A stretch of DNA of 64,000 nt from an uncultured Blautia sp. (GCF_934371575.1 NZ_CAKRNY010000016.1:9318-73317), one strand, 5' to 3'; numbered from the stretch's first letter, positions 16,375 to 26,277 are shown. Notes: generated by a model not told the origin, from the letters alone. Numbers and translations: made by a program.

Positions 16375-17445
16375 TTATACATCCAGCTTCATCTGACCAT
16401 CCTTGATATATCCCATATTTCTCATTCCACGGTAGATAATATAAGATACGATTCCGGGAAGAAGGAAATGAAATACAACAATCTTCAGAATTACAAGCAC
16501 AGGAGATTCTATAGCTGCCATAGTCTGATAAGTCATGATCTGTCCCACCAGACCGGAGGTTCCCATTCCAGAGCCGGTGGCATTATTTGTCATATGGAAA
16601 GGTCCGATAATCGCAATTGGCCCAAGAATTGCTGATGCCAGTGTAGGCGGAAGCCATATCAGCGGTCTCTTCATAATATTCGGGATCTGCAGCATGGAGG
16701 TTCCAATTCCCTGGGCAAAAAGGCCGCCAACGCCGTTGTCCTTAAAGCTTGTCACTGCAAAACCGATCATCTGACAGCAGCATCCGATGGTCGCAGCACC
16801 AGCTGCCACACCATTCAGCCCCAGAATGATTCCAAGTGCCGCAGAGCTGATTGGCAAAGTCAGCACCATTCCCATGATAACAGAAACCACAATTCCCATC
16901 AGAATCGGCTGCTGCTCAGTTCCCCAGTTTACCAGATTTCCAAGCCAGGTCATAAATTTTGATACCCCGGGACCTACCAGAATGCCAACTGCACCGCCGG
17001 AAAGAATGGTCACTGCAGGTGTGATCAAAAGATCCAGTTTTGTTTTTCCAGCAACCAGTCTTCCAACCGTGATTCCCACATAAGCTGCCACAAATGCACC
17101 AAGAGGCTCTCCAGGGCCTGACAGCACAAGTGCACCTGTATCAGACAGCAGAGTTCCAGCAATCAGGTTCGACGCATAAGCACCGATCATTCCCGCTGCT
17201 GCCGCTGATAAAAGTACATAAGTGGATTCCCGGAATTTATACGCCACTCCGATACCGATTCCGGCACCAGTCAGTCTCTGGGCAATGACGGCAAATGTAC
17301 TCAGATAAGCTCCATAGGTACCGCCCATCAGATCCCCGATCTGCTTCAAAATCGTTCCGATGATCAAAGTGGAAAACAGGCCCAGGGCCATGCCGCTTAA
17401 CCCATCAATAAAAATATTGTTCAGAATTTTTTTTACTGCTTTCAT
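16375..17445 (-). CDS. PTS EIIC-like membrane protein (PTS_EIIC_2 type)
   Basis: 356 aa, almost entirely hydrophobic with roughly nine to ten membrane segments and glycine-rich loops. The N-terminal FIDGLSGMALGLFSTLIIGT and the central GLNGVAAGAATIGCCCQM segments resemble the stand-alone EIIC-like family found in clostridia. No EIIA, EIIB or cysteine phosphorylation domain is adjacent, so sugar phosphotransfer is not shown; it may be a carrier of another solute. It lies 8 nt after the M42 peptidase gene and has its own GGAGAG site, so peptide or sugar turnover may be linked. Substrate unknown. Confidence 0.7.
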   Translation of the reverse strand: MKAVKKILNNIFIDGLSGMALGLFSTLIIGTILKQIGDLMGGTYGAYLSTFAVIAQRLTGAGIGIGVAYKFRESTYVLLSAAAAGMIGAYASNLIAGTLLSDTGALVLSGPGEPLGAFVAAYVGITVGRLVAGKTKLDLLITPAVTILSGGAVGILVGPGVSKFMTWLGNLVNWGTEQQPILMGIVVSVIMGMVLTLPISSAALGIILGLNGVAAGAATIGCCCQMIGFAVTSFKDNGVGGLFAQGIGTSMLQIPNIMKRPLIWLPPTLASAILGPIAIIGPFHMTNNATGSGMGTSGLVGQIMTYQTMAAIESPVLVILKIVVFHFLLPGIVSYIIYRGMRNMGYIKDGQMKLDV

Positions 17446-17453
17446 ACTCTCTC

Positions 17454-18485
17454 CTATCCCAGATATGCCTTCAGAAGCTTCAGTGTATTTTTCGCCCCGT
17501 CCCTGTGAGAGCGCTCATAACCATGAGAAGCGTACACGCCCGGTCCGATCAGACCGTGTTTCATGTCATAACCAGCCTTCAGTGCTGCATCCACATCAGA
17601 TCCATAATGGGGATAAACGTCCACTGCAAATGCAATGTCGTTCTCCTGTGCTGCCCCTATCAGACCGGAAACCACCTGGTAATCGTATGGTCCCATGCTG
17701 TCCTTCGCACAGATGGATACCATAGTCTCATCGCATTCCAGGCCTTTTCCTACACATCCCATGTCTACGGAGATCATCTCTGTTACCCCATCCGGGATAG
17801 CAGCACATCCACCATGTCCCACTTCCTCATAAGAAGTGATCAGCACATAAATGGTACGCTCCGGCTGAACCTTTTTCTCCTTCAGATATTTTGCATAGCC
17901 AAGAAGAATGGCGGTACTGAATTTGTCATCCAGGAAACGGCTCTTAATGTAACCGCTCTCCGTCACTACTGTTCTTGGATCAAAGCAGACAAAATCACCT
18001 GTCATAATTCCCAGCTTTTTCACATCTTCTTTATTTTTTACAGGCTCATCCAGAATTGCCTCCATAGTCTCATAGGTACGCTTGATTTCACTGTAATCTC
18101 CATTTACATGAACAGAAGCGTTCTCAAGCTGGAAAGTTGCGTCATATACCTTTCCTGTTTTTGTATAAACCTTACAATTCTCAGCCTCCGCGTTATTGGG
18201 ATTCATTCCCCCAATATTGGTAAGCTTCAACCGGCCATTTTCCATGATCTGGCAGACCATACCCCCAAGAGTATCCATGTGTGCCGCCAGAACCACCGCA
18301 TTCTTATCATCTTTTCCCCCAAGCTTTACAAGCACAGCTCCCTTCTGGGTAATCTGCGGCTTATAGCCCAGTTTCTCAAATTCTTTCTTCACAAAATCTG
18401 CTGCCATATGGGTAAAGCCACTTGGACTTGGCACTGCAAGCAGCTCCTGTGCTGTTTTCATAACATAATCTGTGTATTTTCCCAT
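17454..18485 (-). CDS. M42-family metallo-aminopeptidase
   Basis: 343 aa. The di-metal site is recognisable: VVLAAHMDTLGGMV near residue 64, RFLDDKFSTAI near 179, ITSYEEVGHGG near 214, and terminal THE-like His in YASHGYERSH near 323. Gut clostridial members are tetrahedral (TET-like) aminopeptidases or cellulase-associated M42 peptidases. It starts with a clean AGGAG site 19 nt after hflX and is followed closely by the EIIC-like gene. It is cytoplasmic, with no signal peptide. Confidence 0.85.
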   Translation of the reverse strand: MGKYTDYVMKTAQELLAVPSPSGFTHMAADFVKKEFEKLGYKPQITQKGAVLVKLGGKDDKNAVVLAAHMDTLGGMVCQIMENGRLKLTNIGGMNPNNAEAENCKVYTKTGKVYDATFQLENASVHVNGDYSEIKRTYETMEAILDEPVKNKEDVKKLGIMTGDFVCFDPRTVVTESGYIKSRFLDDKFSTAILLGYAKYLKEKKVQPERTIYVLITSYEEVGHGGCAAIPDGVTEMISVDMGCVGKGLECDETMVSICAKDSMGPYDYQVVSGLIGAAQENDIAFAVDVYPHYGSDVDAALKAGYDMKHGLIGPGVYASHGYERSHRDGAKNTLKLLKAYLG

Positions 18486-18504
18486 GATTTTTTCTCCTGT
18501 CTGT

Positions 18505-19740
18505 TTACATGATTTTTCCGTAAATTTCCTGTGGGACTCTCGCTTTCACCATAATCCCGCTATCTGTATACTCCTCAGCAAGCAGCTGTCCATATTCCCT
18601 GATAAGCTGGATTTTGCCTGCTTCCTGGTAGGAAAACAGCTTCTCCACATAAATCTGCTCCTCGGAAAGAATTTTCCCCAAAAGGGTCTTCAGCTCCTCC
18701 AGCCCTTCTCCAGTTTTCGCTGAAACCTTCAAAGTATAATCGGCCATGCTGTCCCGCATGCGAATTACAGCTCCCGCATCCACTTTATTGAATAATGTAA
18801 TGGTCTTCTTCCCCTGAACTTCCAGCTCCTGCAGGGTGTCATAAACAACTTCCATTTGCTGAACAGCCTGTGGATTGGAGCAGTCCACCACATGAATGAT
18901 ATAATCGGCATATTTTGCCTCTTCCAGCGTACTTTTAAATGCCTCAACCAGATTGTGGGGCAGCTTGCGGATAAAGCCAACGGTATCTGTAAGAAGGATC
19001 TGCTGCCCATCCTCCAGTACCAGCGCCCTCGTGGTCGGATCCAGTGTGGCAAAAAGCTTGTCCTCGGAAAGCACACCTGCTCCGGTCAGCGTATTAAGCA
19101 GCGTAGATTTCCCTGCATTGGTATATCCCACAATCGCTGCTGTTTTCATCTTTCCGCGGGTTCGTCCGGTGCGAAGCAATTCTCTGTGCTTCTCCACCTG
19201 GGAAAGCTCTTCCTTCAGTGCGGTGATTCTTTTACGAATCAGCCGGCGGTCGCTTTCCAGTTTTTTCTCTCCCGGACCTCTGGTTCCGATACCACCACCA
19301 AGCCTTGACAGAGAGGCACCAAGCCCTACCAGACGGGAGGCCCTGTAACGAAGCTGGGCAAGCTCTACCTGAATTTTTCCCTCACTGGTAGTAGCGTGCT
19401 TTGCAAAAATATCAAGGATCAGCAAGGTTCGATCCATCACCTTACATTCCAGCTCCCGTTCCAGATTATTCATCTGTGCAGGAGAAAGTTCATCGTCACA
19501 GATAATTCCTGTAGCATCTGTCGCCAGCATAAGGGCACGAACCTCATCTATTTTTCCCTTTCCAATATAGGTTCCTGCATGAACAGCTTCGCGGTTCTGA
19601 ATGATTTTCCCGACTGTTTCTGCTCCGGCTGTATCTGCCAGTTCCTCCAGCTCATCCAGGGACTCTTTTACATTGTCGCTTTCATTCAGCTGGACACCAA
19701 CCAATATCACCCGCTCCTGTATTTCCTCAATATATTCCAT
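18505..19740 (-). CDS. hflX: GTPase HflX
   Basis: 411 aa. An N-terminal HflX domain carries the family segment GGIGTRGPGEKKLE near residue 150, followed by a coiled coil. A G domain follows with G1 GYTNAGKSTLL near 204, G3 DTVGFIRKLPH near 252, and G4 FNKVD near 317. HflX binds and splits stalled 70S ribosomes under stress. The start has a strong AAAGGAGG. It is the first gene of a run that continues with the M42 peptidase. Confidence 0.93.
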   Translation of the reverse strand: MEYIEEIQERVILVGVQLNESDNVKESLDELEELADTAGAETVGKIIQNREAVHAGTYIGKGKIDEVRALMLATDATGIICDDELSPAQMNNLERELECKVMDRTLLILDIFAKHATTSEGKIQVELAQLRYRASRLVGLGASLSRLGGGIGTRGPGEKKLESDRRLIRKRITALKEELSQVEKHRELLRTGRTRGKMKTAAIVGYTNAGKSTLLNTLTGAGVLSEDKLFATLDPTTRALVLEDGQQILLTDTVGFIRKLPHNLVEAFKSTLEEAKYADYIIHVVDCSNPQAVQQMEVVYDTLQELEVQGKKTITLFNKVDAGAVIRMRDSMADYTLKVSAKTGEGLEELKTLLGKILSEEQIYVEKLFSYQEAGKIQLIREYGQLLAEEYTDSGIMVKARVPQEIYGKIM

Positions 19741-19874
19741 AAATCCTCCTTTCGGATTTTATTGTCTGATTCCTGAATTTCTGTATCTTTTAGAGTATAA
19801 CACACTCTTACAGCTTTTTTAAAGAGTAACATAAAAAGATAAATTTATAATACCAAAACAGATCTGAAATAGGT

Positions 19875-19880
19875 TATAAT
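19875..19880 (+). promoter_or_regulatory. -10 element for the transglutaminase-like gene
   Basis: TATAAT lies 50 nt upstream of the start; no clear -35 is present. A TTGG/CCAA hairpin follows in the leader at about 19894-19910. Confidence 0.4.
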
Positions 19881-19930
19881 AGAATTACTATTAATTGGTC
19901 TTCCAGCCAACTATTTAAGGAGGAATTTTT

Positions 19931-20797
19931 ATGAAAAAGAAACATTTTAAAACAACTGTGGCAAGTCTGCTCTTATCCTGCACACTTCTTGCCAGCCCGC
20001 TCTCAGCAATAGCTGCGGCACAGACGAACACATCCACTGCTACCACTGCTACTGCCGCCGGACCAGCTGCCGCCACTCCTAAGCCGGCTGCATCCGGCAC
20101 CTGGAAAACAGTAAAAGGATATCACTACTATTACAATGCCAAGGGCAAGAAAGTCACTGGAAAAGTAAAGATCGGATCACGTTATTACTTTTTCGATAAA
20201 AAAGGCATTCAGCGCTATGGATGGAAGAAAATCGGCAAAAACTATTACTATTTCCGCATCAGTACTTCCACGAAAGGTGCATACATGCTGACTTCCACCA
20301 AGATAAACGGAATTGCCCTTGATTCCAAAGGCCGGGCCAAGAAATCCGGCTCCAACGCGCGTAAGCTAAAGATCATGACCGAAGCCAACAGGATTGTTGA
20401 GAAGATCACCAAACCGGGCATGAATAAAAAGAAACGCCTGCGCACCTGTTTCAATTACGTTAAGAAAAATTACACCTATTATTGCTGGCGTGATTTCAGA
20501 AACACAGCTAACTGGGAAAAAGATTTTGCTGAAGACATGTTCTTCCGCGGAGGCCGCGGCGACTGCGTTTCCTATGCAGCAGCTTTTGCTTATCTGGCCA
20601 ATGCTGTCGGCATGAAGAAGGTATATGTAATTTGCTCCGGCGGTCACGGCTGGGCAGAGATCGGCGGAAGAGTATATGATCCGGACTGGGCTCTTGTAAG
20701 TAAAGTGGATTCTTATTTTGATATGTCCTACGATCTCAGCGGTGTGAACGGACGCCCAATGTATAAACCAAACCGTATCTACGTTAAGAAAATCTGA
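19931..20797 (+). CDS. Secreted transglutaminase-like protein with cell-wall-binding repeats
   Basis: 288 aa with a signal peptide (KKKHFKTT, hydrophobic core, cleavage after AIAA), an Ala/Thr/Pro-rich linker to about residue 55, then two to three YYY-type cell-wall-binding repeats (WKTVKGYHYYYNAKG, IGSRYYFFDKKG, IGKNYYYF). The C-terminal half is a transglutaminase-like fold with Cys in GRGDCVSYAAAF (about 214), His in GGHGWAEI (about 238) and Asp in YDPDW. The triad suggests a cysteine protease or cross-linking enzyme on the cell surface. It stands alone, ended by a strong hairpin. The real substrate is unknown. Confidence 0.85.
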   Translation: MKKKHFKTTVASLLLSCTLLASPLSAIAAAQTNTSTATTATAAGPAAATPKPAASGTWKTVKGYHYYYNAKGKKVTGKVKIGSRYYFFDKKGIQRYGWKKIGKNYYYFRISTSTKGAYMLTSTKINGIALDSKGRAKKSGSNARKLKIMTEANRIVEKITKPGMNKKKRLRTCFNYVKKNYTYYCWRDFRNTANWEKDFAEDMFFRGGRGDCVSYAAAFAYLANAVGMKKVYVICSGGHGWAEIGGRVYDPDWALVSKVDSYFDMSYDLSGVNGRPMYKPNRIYVKKI

Positions 20798-20810
20798 TCT
20801 ATGATAAAAA

Positions 20811-20856
20811 GGATCTGAAGTTCATGTTTGTTCCACATGAATTTCAGATCCTTTAT
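20811..20856. terminator. Bidirectional terminator between convergent genes
   Basis: A long GGATCTGAA(G)TTCATGT stem with its complement at 20835-20851 is followed by TTTATT on the plus strand, and by an A/T-rich tract on the minus side for the TPR lipoprotein. Confidence 0.8.
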
Positions 20857-20864
20857 TATACCTT

Positions 20865-21950
20865 TTATTGAACTGTACCTGTCCTGGATTTCAGGAAATC
20901 CAGCTCTTTTGCTGCTTCCTCATCCTCCGGATACATTCCCACATATTCCTGTGCTTTTTCCTGTGCTGTTGAAAAATCCAGTTTTTTCTCATAAGCTACA
21001 ATTTCATTGAACAGAAGACTCTGCATCTCATCATCTGATGCCACAGAAATTCCACTGTTAATGTTCTCCAGTGCAGAATCATAATTGCCGTCTGCCATAT
21101 CACATACTGCCAGACCATTATATCCTGGTGCTGCAGTCTGTGTCTGCTTCTTGCTGCTTTCCTCCAGCTTCTGGTTTATATACTGCTGATACATAGAACG
21201 GGCATTTGCATAATCCTCCTGGGCACTGTAAACCATACCAAGCACAAGAAGTGCCTCCTGGCTTCCCTGATTGGAAGCATCTGTCAGTTCTTTTTTTGCA
21301 TTTGCATAATCACCCATATAGTAATAGATTCGCCCACGTTCGCACAGATCATCTGCACCCTTGGCTTCTGTGGACAAAACAGCCTCCAGATATCTGGTGC
21401 CATCTGCTTCCATATCTTTCTCGAGATAAGTCTCATAAATCTGGATTGCCCGGTCATAACTGGAATCTTCCCCATAGGCCTGTTCAAAATCCGAGGAAGC
21501 TTCATCATATCCGTCCATAGCAAGTGCCACCTTACCTGTAAGGAACCAGGAATCCGCATCCATATCATAATTTTGAGCAAGCACCTGACAGTCTGCCATA
21601 GCAGCTTCCGGCTGATCAGCCTGCAATCTGGCCGTAGCACGATACAGATACAGATCTTTTGCCACAGCCTTACTTACATTTTCAGTATCAAGCGCATTTG
21701 AAAAAGCTGTAATCGCATCCTCGTAATTTCCAAACCGTAGCTGGCAGATGCCGATTCCCCGATAAGAAGCAGTAAGATTAACCCCATTATTTACTGAGGT
21801 AGTAAATTCATCCAGCGCATAATCATAGCTGCCCTGCTCCAGATCCTTCTGTGCTTCCTTAAAAATCTGCTGTTTTTCATTATCACAGCCTGCCAAAAGG
21901 AAAATTCCCATACAGGCTGTCAGTATTAACGCTGTTTTTCTGATTTTCAT
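20865..21950 (-). CDS. TPR-repeat lipoprotein
   Basis: 361 aa from the ATG at 21950, whose signal peptide ends in the lipobox LLAGC (Cys about residue 21). A start further upstream would lie inside glmM and destroy the signal. The mature part has at least six tetratricopeptide-like repeats (for example GSYDYALDEFTTSVNNG, GNYEDAITAFSNALDTE, GDYANAKKELTDASNQG), giving an all-helical scaffold outside the membrane. It begins 2 nt after the glmM stop without its own strong ribosome site, so it is probably translated by coupling. Partner proteins are unknown. Confidence 0.82.
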   Translation of the reverse strand: MKIRKTALILTACMGIFLLAGCDNEKQQIFKEAQKDLEQGSYDYALDEFTTSVNNGVNLTASYRGIGICQLRFGNYEDAITAFSNALDTENVSKAVAKDLYLYRATARLQADQPEAAMADCQVLAQNYDMDADSWFLTGKVALAMDGYDEASSDFEQAYGEDSSYDRAIQIYETYLEKDMEADGTRYLEAVLSTEAKGADDLCERGRIYYYMGDYANAKKELTDASNQGSQEALLVLGMVYSAQEDYANARSMYQQYINQKLEESSKKQTQTAAPGYNGLAVCDMADGNYDSALENINSGISVASDDEMQSLLFNEIVAYEKKLDFSTAQEKAQEYVGMYPEDEEAAKELDFLKSRTGTVQ

Positions 21951-21952
21951 TC

Positions 21953-23299
21953 TTAACCAACAATCAGCCCTTCGGCTTCCATTACTTTTACAACACTGTC
22001 TACATACTGATGGCAAAGCTCATCTGTCTCAGCCTCTACCATAACACGAATCAACGGTTCTGTACCACTCTCACGAACCAGAATACGTCCGGAATCCCCA
22101 AGCGCTACGGCTGCTGCTTCAACAGCTTCTACAACCTTCGGGTTCTCCTGCGCGGCTTTCTTATCAGCCACTCTCACATTTCGAAGAACCTGAGGATAAA
22201 CCTTCATCTCCTTCGCAAGATCACATAAAGTAGCTTTTTTATCCACACATGCTTCCATAAGCATAAGCGAAGTCAGAATACCATCTCCAGTAGCCGCATA
22301 ACGGCTGAAAATAATATGTCCGGACTGTTCTCCTCCTATGCTGTAGTTATTTGCCATCATATTCTCTGCAACGTATTTATCACCAACTGCAGTCTGCTCG
22401 TAGCGCATTCCCTCACGCTCCAGAGCCTTGTAAAGTCCCATATTGGACATAACAGTGGTAACAACTGTGTTTCCGTTTAATTTGCCCTGTTCCTTCAGAT
22501 ATTTACCGCAGACATACATGATCTTGTCACCGTCAATAATATTTCCACGGTGATCAACTGCGATACAGCGGTCTGCATCTCCATCATAAGCAAATCCGAT
22601 ATCCAGTCCGTTCTCTACAACAAATTTCTGTAAAACCTCAATATGGGTAGAGCCACAGTTTGTATTGATATTCGTTCCATCCGGCTGGTTATTGATCACA
22701 TAGGTTTTCGCCCGAAGTGCCTCGAAAACGCTTTTTGCAATTGCAGATGAGCTTCCGTTCGCACAGTCAAGACCAACTTTTACATTCTTAAAATCACGGC
22801 TTGGAATAGAAATCAGATATCCAATATAACGGTTACGTCCGGAAGCAAAATCTATGGTTCTTCCAATGTCTTCTTTTCGAGCCAGCGGAAGTTCCTCGAT
22901 TTCTCCGTCAATATAAGCCTCTATGCGTTCCTCGATCTCAGCCTCAATTTTCTGTCCATTTCCATTCAGAAGCTTAATTCCATTATCGTAGAATGGGTTA
23001 TGGCTTGCAGAAATCATAATACCGCAGTCAAAATCCTCTGTGCGGACAGCAAAAGATACACTTGGAGTAGTTGTTACATGAAGAAGGTATACATCTGCAC
23101 CGGAAGCTGTAAGACCTGCAACCAGAGCATATTCAAACATATAACTGCTTCGTCTGGTATCCTTTCCGATTACGATTTTCGCCTTATGGTCACGGCCATA
23201 ATACCAGCCTACGTAACGACCTACTTTAAATGCATTGTCAACTGTCAGCTGAACATTTGCTTCTCCACGAAATCCGTCTGTTCCAAAATACTTACCCAT
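21953..23299 (-). CDS. glmM: Phosphoglucosamine mutase
   Basis: 448 aa, full length. The N terminus GKYFGTDGFRGEAN is diagnostic. The phosphoserine loop is ISASHNPFYDNG near residue 97, the metal-binding loop DGDADR near 239, the sugar loop GGEQSGH near 322, and the phosphate-binding loop RESGTEPLIRVM near 410. It converts glucosamine-6-phosphate to glucosamine-1-phosphate for UDP-GlcNAc and peptidoglycan. It has a strong AAGGAGG site and follows a nucleotidyltransferase gene. Confidence 0.96.
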   Translation of the reverse strand: MGKYFGTDGFRGEANVQLTVDNAFKVGRYVGWYYGRDHKAKIVIGKDTRRSSYMFEYALVAGLTASGADVYLLHVTTTPSVSFAVRTEDFDCGIMISASHNPFYDNGIKLLNGNGQKIEAEIEERIEAYIDGEIEELPLARKEDIGRTIDFASGRNRYIGYLISIPSRDFKNVKVGLDCANGSSSAIAKSVFEALRAKTYVINNQPDGTNINTNCGSTHIEVLQKFVVENGLDIGFAYDGDADRCIAVDHRGNIIDGDKIMYVCGKYLKEQGKLNGNTVVTTVMSNMGLYKALEREGMRYEQTAVGDKYVAENMMANNYSIGGEQSGHIIFSRYAATGDGILTSLMLMEACVDKKATLCDLAKEMKVYPQVLRNVRVADKKAAQENPKVVEAVEAAAVALGDSGRILVRESGTEPLIRVMVEAETDELCHQYVDSVVKVMEAEGLIVG

Positions 23300-23325
23300 A
23301 TCTAATTATCCTCCTTGCTTTTGTC

Positions 23326-24243
23326 TTATCTGTAAAGTCCGTTTGGATATACCCCAGCCTCTGTAAGCTCTTTGAAAGCCTTGATCACAACTTCCTTATC
23401 TTCCTGATAAGTTACGCCAAACCAGGTATCCTTTGTCTCGAGAACATCAACCTGTGCGGTTCCCTTCTGAATCAGTTCGTCAATCATAACCGGAAGAAGA
23501 TACTCTGCCTTAAGATCCCCTGGCTTCACATTCTGAAGAAATTCTACAAATCCATTATATAATATATCCATAAATGCAGGTGTCAGTCCCCACATATTCA
23601 TGGAAACAAGCTCATTTAAATCAAGCTTCTCTGCCGGCTGTCCATCTTCACGGCTTTCAGCACCATCTGCGGTTTTGAAAATATTATGTGTTTCTGTTAC
23701 GCCGGTAAGCTTGCCGTCTGTAATGTGGCAAAGACCTCTGGTAACGCTTCCATTATCACTTAAGGTATTTCCAAGTCTGAAGCCTGCCATGCAGATATGA
23801 AGCACATCGTCTGACGGCTGTTCCTGAACCAGATAATCGTGTACTTTTACATAGGCCTCTTTGCCATAGTAATCGTCTGCATTGATAACTGCAAATGGCT
23901 CTGTAAGGAACTCTCTTGCGCAGATAACTGCGTGTCCGGTTCCCCATGGTTTGGTTCTGTCAGCCGGTTTAACAAAGCCCTCCGGAAGCTTCTCAAGCTC
24001 CTGATAAGCATATGCAACTTCTGCTATCTTCTCTACTCTTGCACCGATGGTGCTCTTAAATTCTTCCTCCAGATCCCTGCGGATAATGAAAACAATCTTG
24101 TTAAATCCTGCTTCCAGCGCATCTCTGATGGAATAATCCATAATGATCTCTCCATTTGGGCCAACTGGCGCAAGCTGTTTAATTCCATTTCCAAAGCGGC
24201 TTCCCACTCCGGCTGCCATAATTACAAGAGCTGTTTTTTTCAT
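23326..24243 (-). CDS. Sugar-nucleotide nucleotidyltransferase
   Basis: 305 aa from the ATG at 24243, placed behind a GGGAGGG site; an ATG at 24261 overlaps that site. The N-terminal nucleotide-binding motif VIMAAGVGSRFGN and the metal-binding Asp of INADDYYG (about residue 120) put it in the GT-A-fold NTP-transferase family. The segment KPWGTGHAVICA binds the base. The substrate sugar phosphate is not evident; it is not a GlmU, lacking the left-handed beta-helix acetyltransferase. Its position between prfA and glmM suggests cell-envelope precursor supply. Confidence 0.8.
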   Translation of the reverse strand: MKKTALVIMAAGVGSRFGNGIKQLAPVGPNGEIIMDYSIRDALEAGFNKIVFIIRRDLEEEFKSTIGARVEKIAEVAYAYQELEKLPEGFVKPADRTKPWGTGHAVICAREFLTEPFAVINADDYYGKEAYVKVHDYLVQEQPSDDVLHICMAGFRLGNTLSDNGSVTRGLCHITDGKLTGVTETHNIFKTADGAESREDGQPAEKLDLNELVSMNMWGLTPAFMDILYNGFVEFLQNVKPGDLKAEYLLPVMIDELIQKGTAQVDVLETKDTWFGVTYQEDKEVVIKAFKELTEAGVYPNGLYR

Positions 24244-24279
24244 AAATAGATACCCTCCCATTTTTTCACTTATGTTTAT

Positions 24280-25353
24280 TTATTGTTCCTGCAGATTACT
24301 CAGCTTAGCAGCCTGATCTGCTGCGATCAGACTGTCGATAATCTCATCAAGATCACCATTCAGGATATTGTCCAGTCTGTGAAGTGTCAGTTTGATACGG
24401 TGGTCTGTCACGCGTCCCTGCGGGAAGTTGTAAGTTCTGATTTTCTCAGAACGGTCACCGGTGCCAATCTGGCTTCTTCTTGCTTCTGCTTCCGCATCAT
24501 GCTGCTTCGCCAGCTCCATCTCATACAGACGGGAACGAAGCACCTTCAAAGCCTTATCTTTGTTTTTCAGCTGAGATTTCTCATCCTGACAGGAGATAAC
24601 GATTCCGGTAGGAATATGAGTCAGTCGAACTGCAGAGTCTGTAGTATTGACACACTGTCCACCATTTCCGGAAGCACGGAATACGTCAAATTTACAGTCA
24701 TTCATATCCAGATGGAAGTCAATCTCCTCTGCTTCCGGCATAATCGCAACCGTACATGTAGAAGTATGGATTCTTCCACCGGATTCTGTCTCCGGAACTC
24801 GCTGCACACGGTGTACTCCACTCTCATATTTCAGTCTGGAATACGCTCCGGCACCGTTGATCATAAAGGTTACCTCTTTAAATCCACCGATTCCGTTTTC
24901 ATTCAGACTCATCATCTCTGTTTTCCAGCGTCTTGATTCTGCGTATTTTACATACATTCTGTAAATCTCAGCAGCAAAAAGAGCAGCCTCATCTCCGCCA
25001 GCACCGGCACGGATCTCTACGATAACGTTCTTATTATCGTTAGGATCCTTAGGCAGAAGAAGGATCTTCAGTTCATGCTCCAGCTCTTCCACACGCTTCT
25101 TGGCATCGGAAAGCTCTTCCTTGAGCATTTCTCTCATATCCTCATCCTTCTCCTCTTCCAGCATGGAAAGGCTGTCCTGAATTGTTTCTTTATTTTTCTT
25201 ATATTCCTTATAGGTATCCACAATTGGCTGCAGGTCGCTCTGTTCCTTCATCAGCTTCTGAAAACGGTCTGGATTGGATGTTACATCCGGCTCACCCAGC
25301 TCATTCAGAACTTCCTCGAAACGTATGAGCAAATCGTCCAACTTGTCAAACAT
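24280..25353 (-). CDS. prfA: Peptide chain release factor 1
   Basis: 357 aa from the ATG at 25353 (TGTTTGACAAG), after an AGGAGG-like site; the frame continues upstream into the spacer. The catalytic GGQ is in [12 protein letters not shown] near residue 231. The stop-codon-reading tripeptide is PxT type (RVPETESGG near 185), which marks RF1 (UAA/UAG) rather than RF2. The coiled N-terminal domain is complete. The next gene upstream, prmC, methylates the GGQ glutamine, a conserved pairing. Confidence 0.95.
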   Translation of the reverse strand: MFDKLDDLLIRFEEVLNELGEPDVTSNPDRFQKLMKEQSDLQPIVDTYKEYKKNKETIQDSLSMLEEEKDEDMREMLKEELSDAKKRVEELEHELKILLLPKDPNDNKNVIVEIRAGAGGDEAALFAAEIYRMYVKYAESRRWKTEMMSLNENGIGGFKEVTFMINGAGAYSRLKYESGVHRVQRVPETESGGRIHTSTCTVAIMPEAEEIDFHLDMNDCKFDVFRASGNGGQCVNTTDSAVRLTHIPTGIVISCQDEKSQLKNKDKALKVLRSRLYEMELAKQHDAEAEARRSQIGTGDRSEKIRTYNFPQGRVTDHRIKLTLHRLDNILNGDLDEIIDSLIAADQAAKLSNLQEQ

Positions 25354-25407
25354 GGTTTTCCTCCTGTTATTTTCTGACTGCTGCAAAATTTTACAGCAGT
25401 ATTTTTT

Positions 25408-26277
25408 CTATTGTCTGCCTGCCACAACTCTGTCCAGTCCGGTCAGATCCTTTATGATCTGCACATCTGAAAAGCCATTGTCGCGCATCAGCTTCCATAC
25501 ATCTTCCCCCTGATCATACCCGATTTCAAACAGCATCCATCCATCTTTCTTCAGAAATACCTTTCCCTCTGATATGATTCTTCTGTAAAAATACAAACCG
25601 TCCTCATGACCATCCAGTGCAAGTCTCGGGTCGTGTTCCCGCACCTCTTCCATAAGTTCTTCTATCTCTGCACTTCTGATATATGGGGGATTCGAAATAA
25701 GAATATCATATAGTGCCGTATCTTTACCAGTCTTTTCTGCAAAAAAAGGAGCAGAAAACAAATCACTTTCCACAAATTCAGCTCTGTCTGCCACTTCCAG
25801 GCCTGCACAATTCTTCTTTGCCACCTGAAGAGCCAGAGAAGAAACGTCTGCTCCCACACCGTAAGCGTCCCCGGTAAGTGCCAGAAGACTCAGCAGGATA
25901 CACCCTGACCCTGTGCACATATCCAGAATCCGGGGGGATTTTCTTCCTTTCAGAACTTCCAGCGCCTTTTCCACGAGAGTCTCCGTGTCCTGTCTTGGCA
26001 CTAGCACATTCTCATTTACAAAGAACTCAAATCCCATGAAATAAGCCTTACCTGTAATATGCTGCAAAGGAACATGTCCTGCTCTTTTTTCAATCAATTC
26101 TCTGTATCTGCAGACCTTTTCCGATTCCACTTCCTCATCAGAATGGGCAAAATAAAATGCTCTGCTCACTCCGGTCACATACTCAAGAAGAAGCCAGGCA
26201 TCCAGCCTGGCTTCCTGGATTTCATGCTGTTCCAGAACTTTGGTTCCTTCTTTTAATAATGTTTCCAGTGAAATCAT
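25408..26277 (-). CDS. prmC: Release factor glutamine methyltransferase
   Basis: 289 aa. It has an N-terminal helical substrate domain and a C-terminal SAM methyltransferase with motif I LDMCTGSGCILLSLLAL near residue 117 and the catalytic NPPY tetrad in ISNPPYIRSAE near residue 195. It methylates the GGQ glutamine of RF1 and RF2. Its ATG overlaps the stop of the DUF1385 gene (ATGA) and prfA follows by about 50 nt. Confidence 0.94.
   Translation of the reverse strand: MISLETLLKEGTKVLEQHEIQEARLDAWLLLEYVTGVSRAFYFAHSDEEVESEKVCRYRELIEKRAGHVPLQHITGKAYFMGFEFFVNENVLVPRQDTETLVEKALEVLKGRKSPRILDMCTGSGCILLSLLALTGDAYGVGADVSSLALQVAKKNCAGLEVADRAEFVESDLFSAPFFAEKTGKDTALYDILISNPPYIRSAEIEELMEEVREHDPRLALDGHEDGLYFYRRIISEGKVFLKKDGWMLFEIGYDQGEDVWKLMRDNGFSDVQIIKDLTGLDRVVAGRQ

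Noticed and set aside
17505..18512. 335-codon plus-strand frame opposite the M42 peptidase
   Set aside because: Antisense artefact; the M42 metal motifs are on the minus strand.
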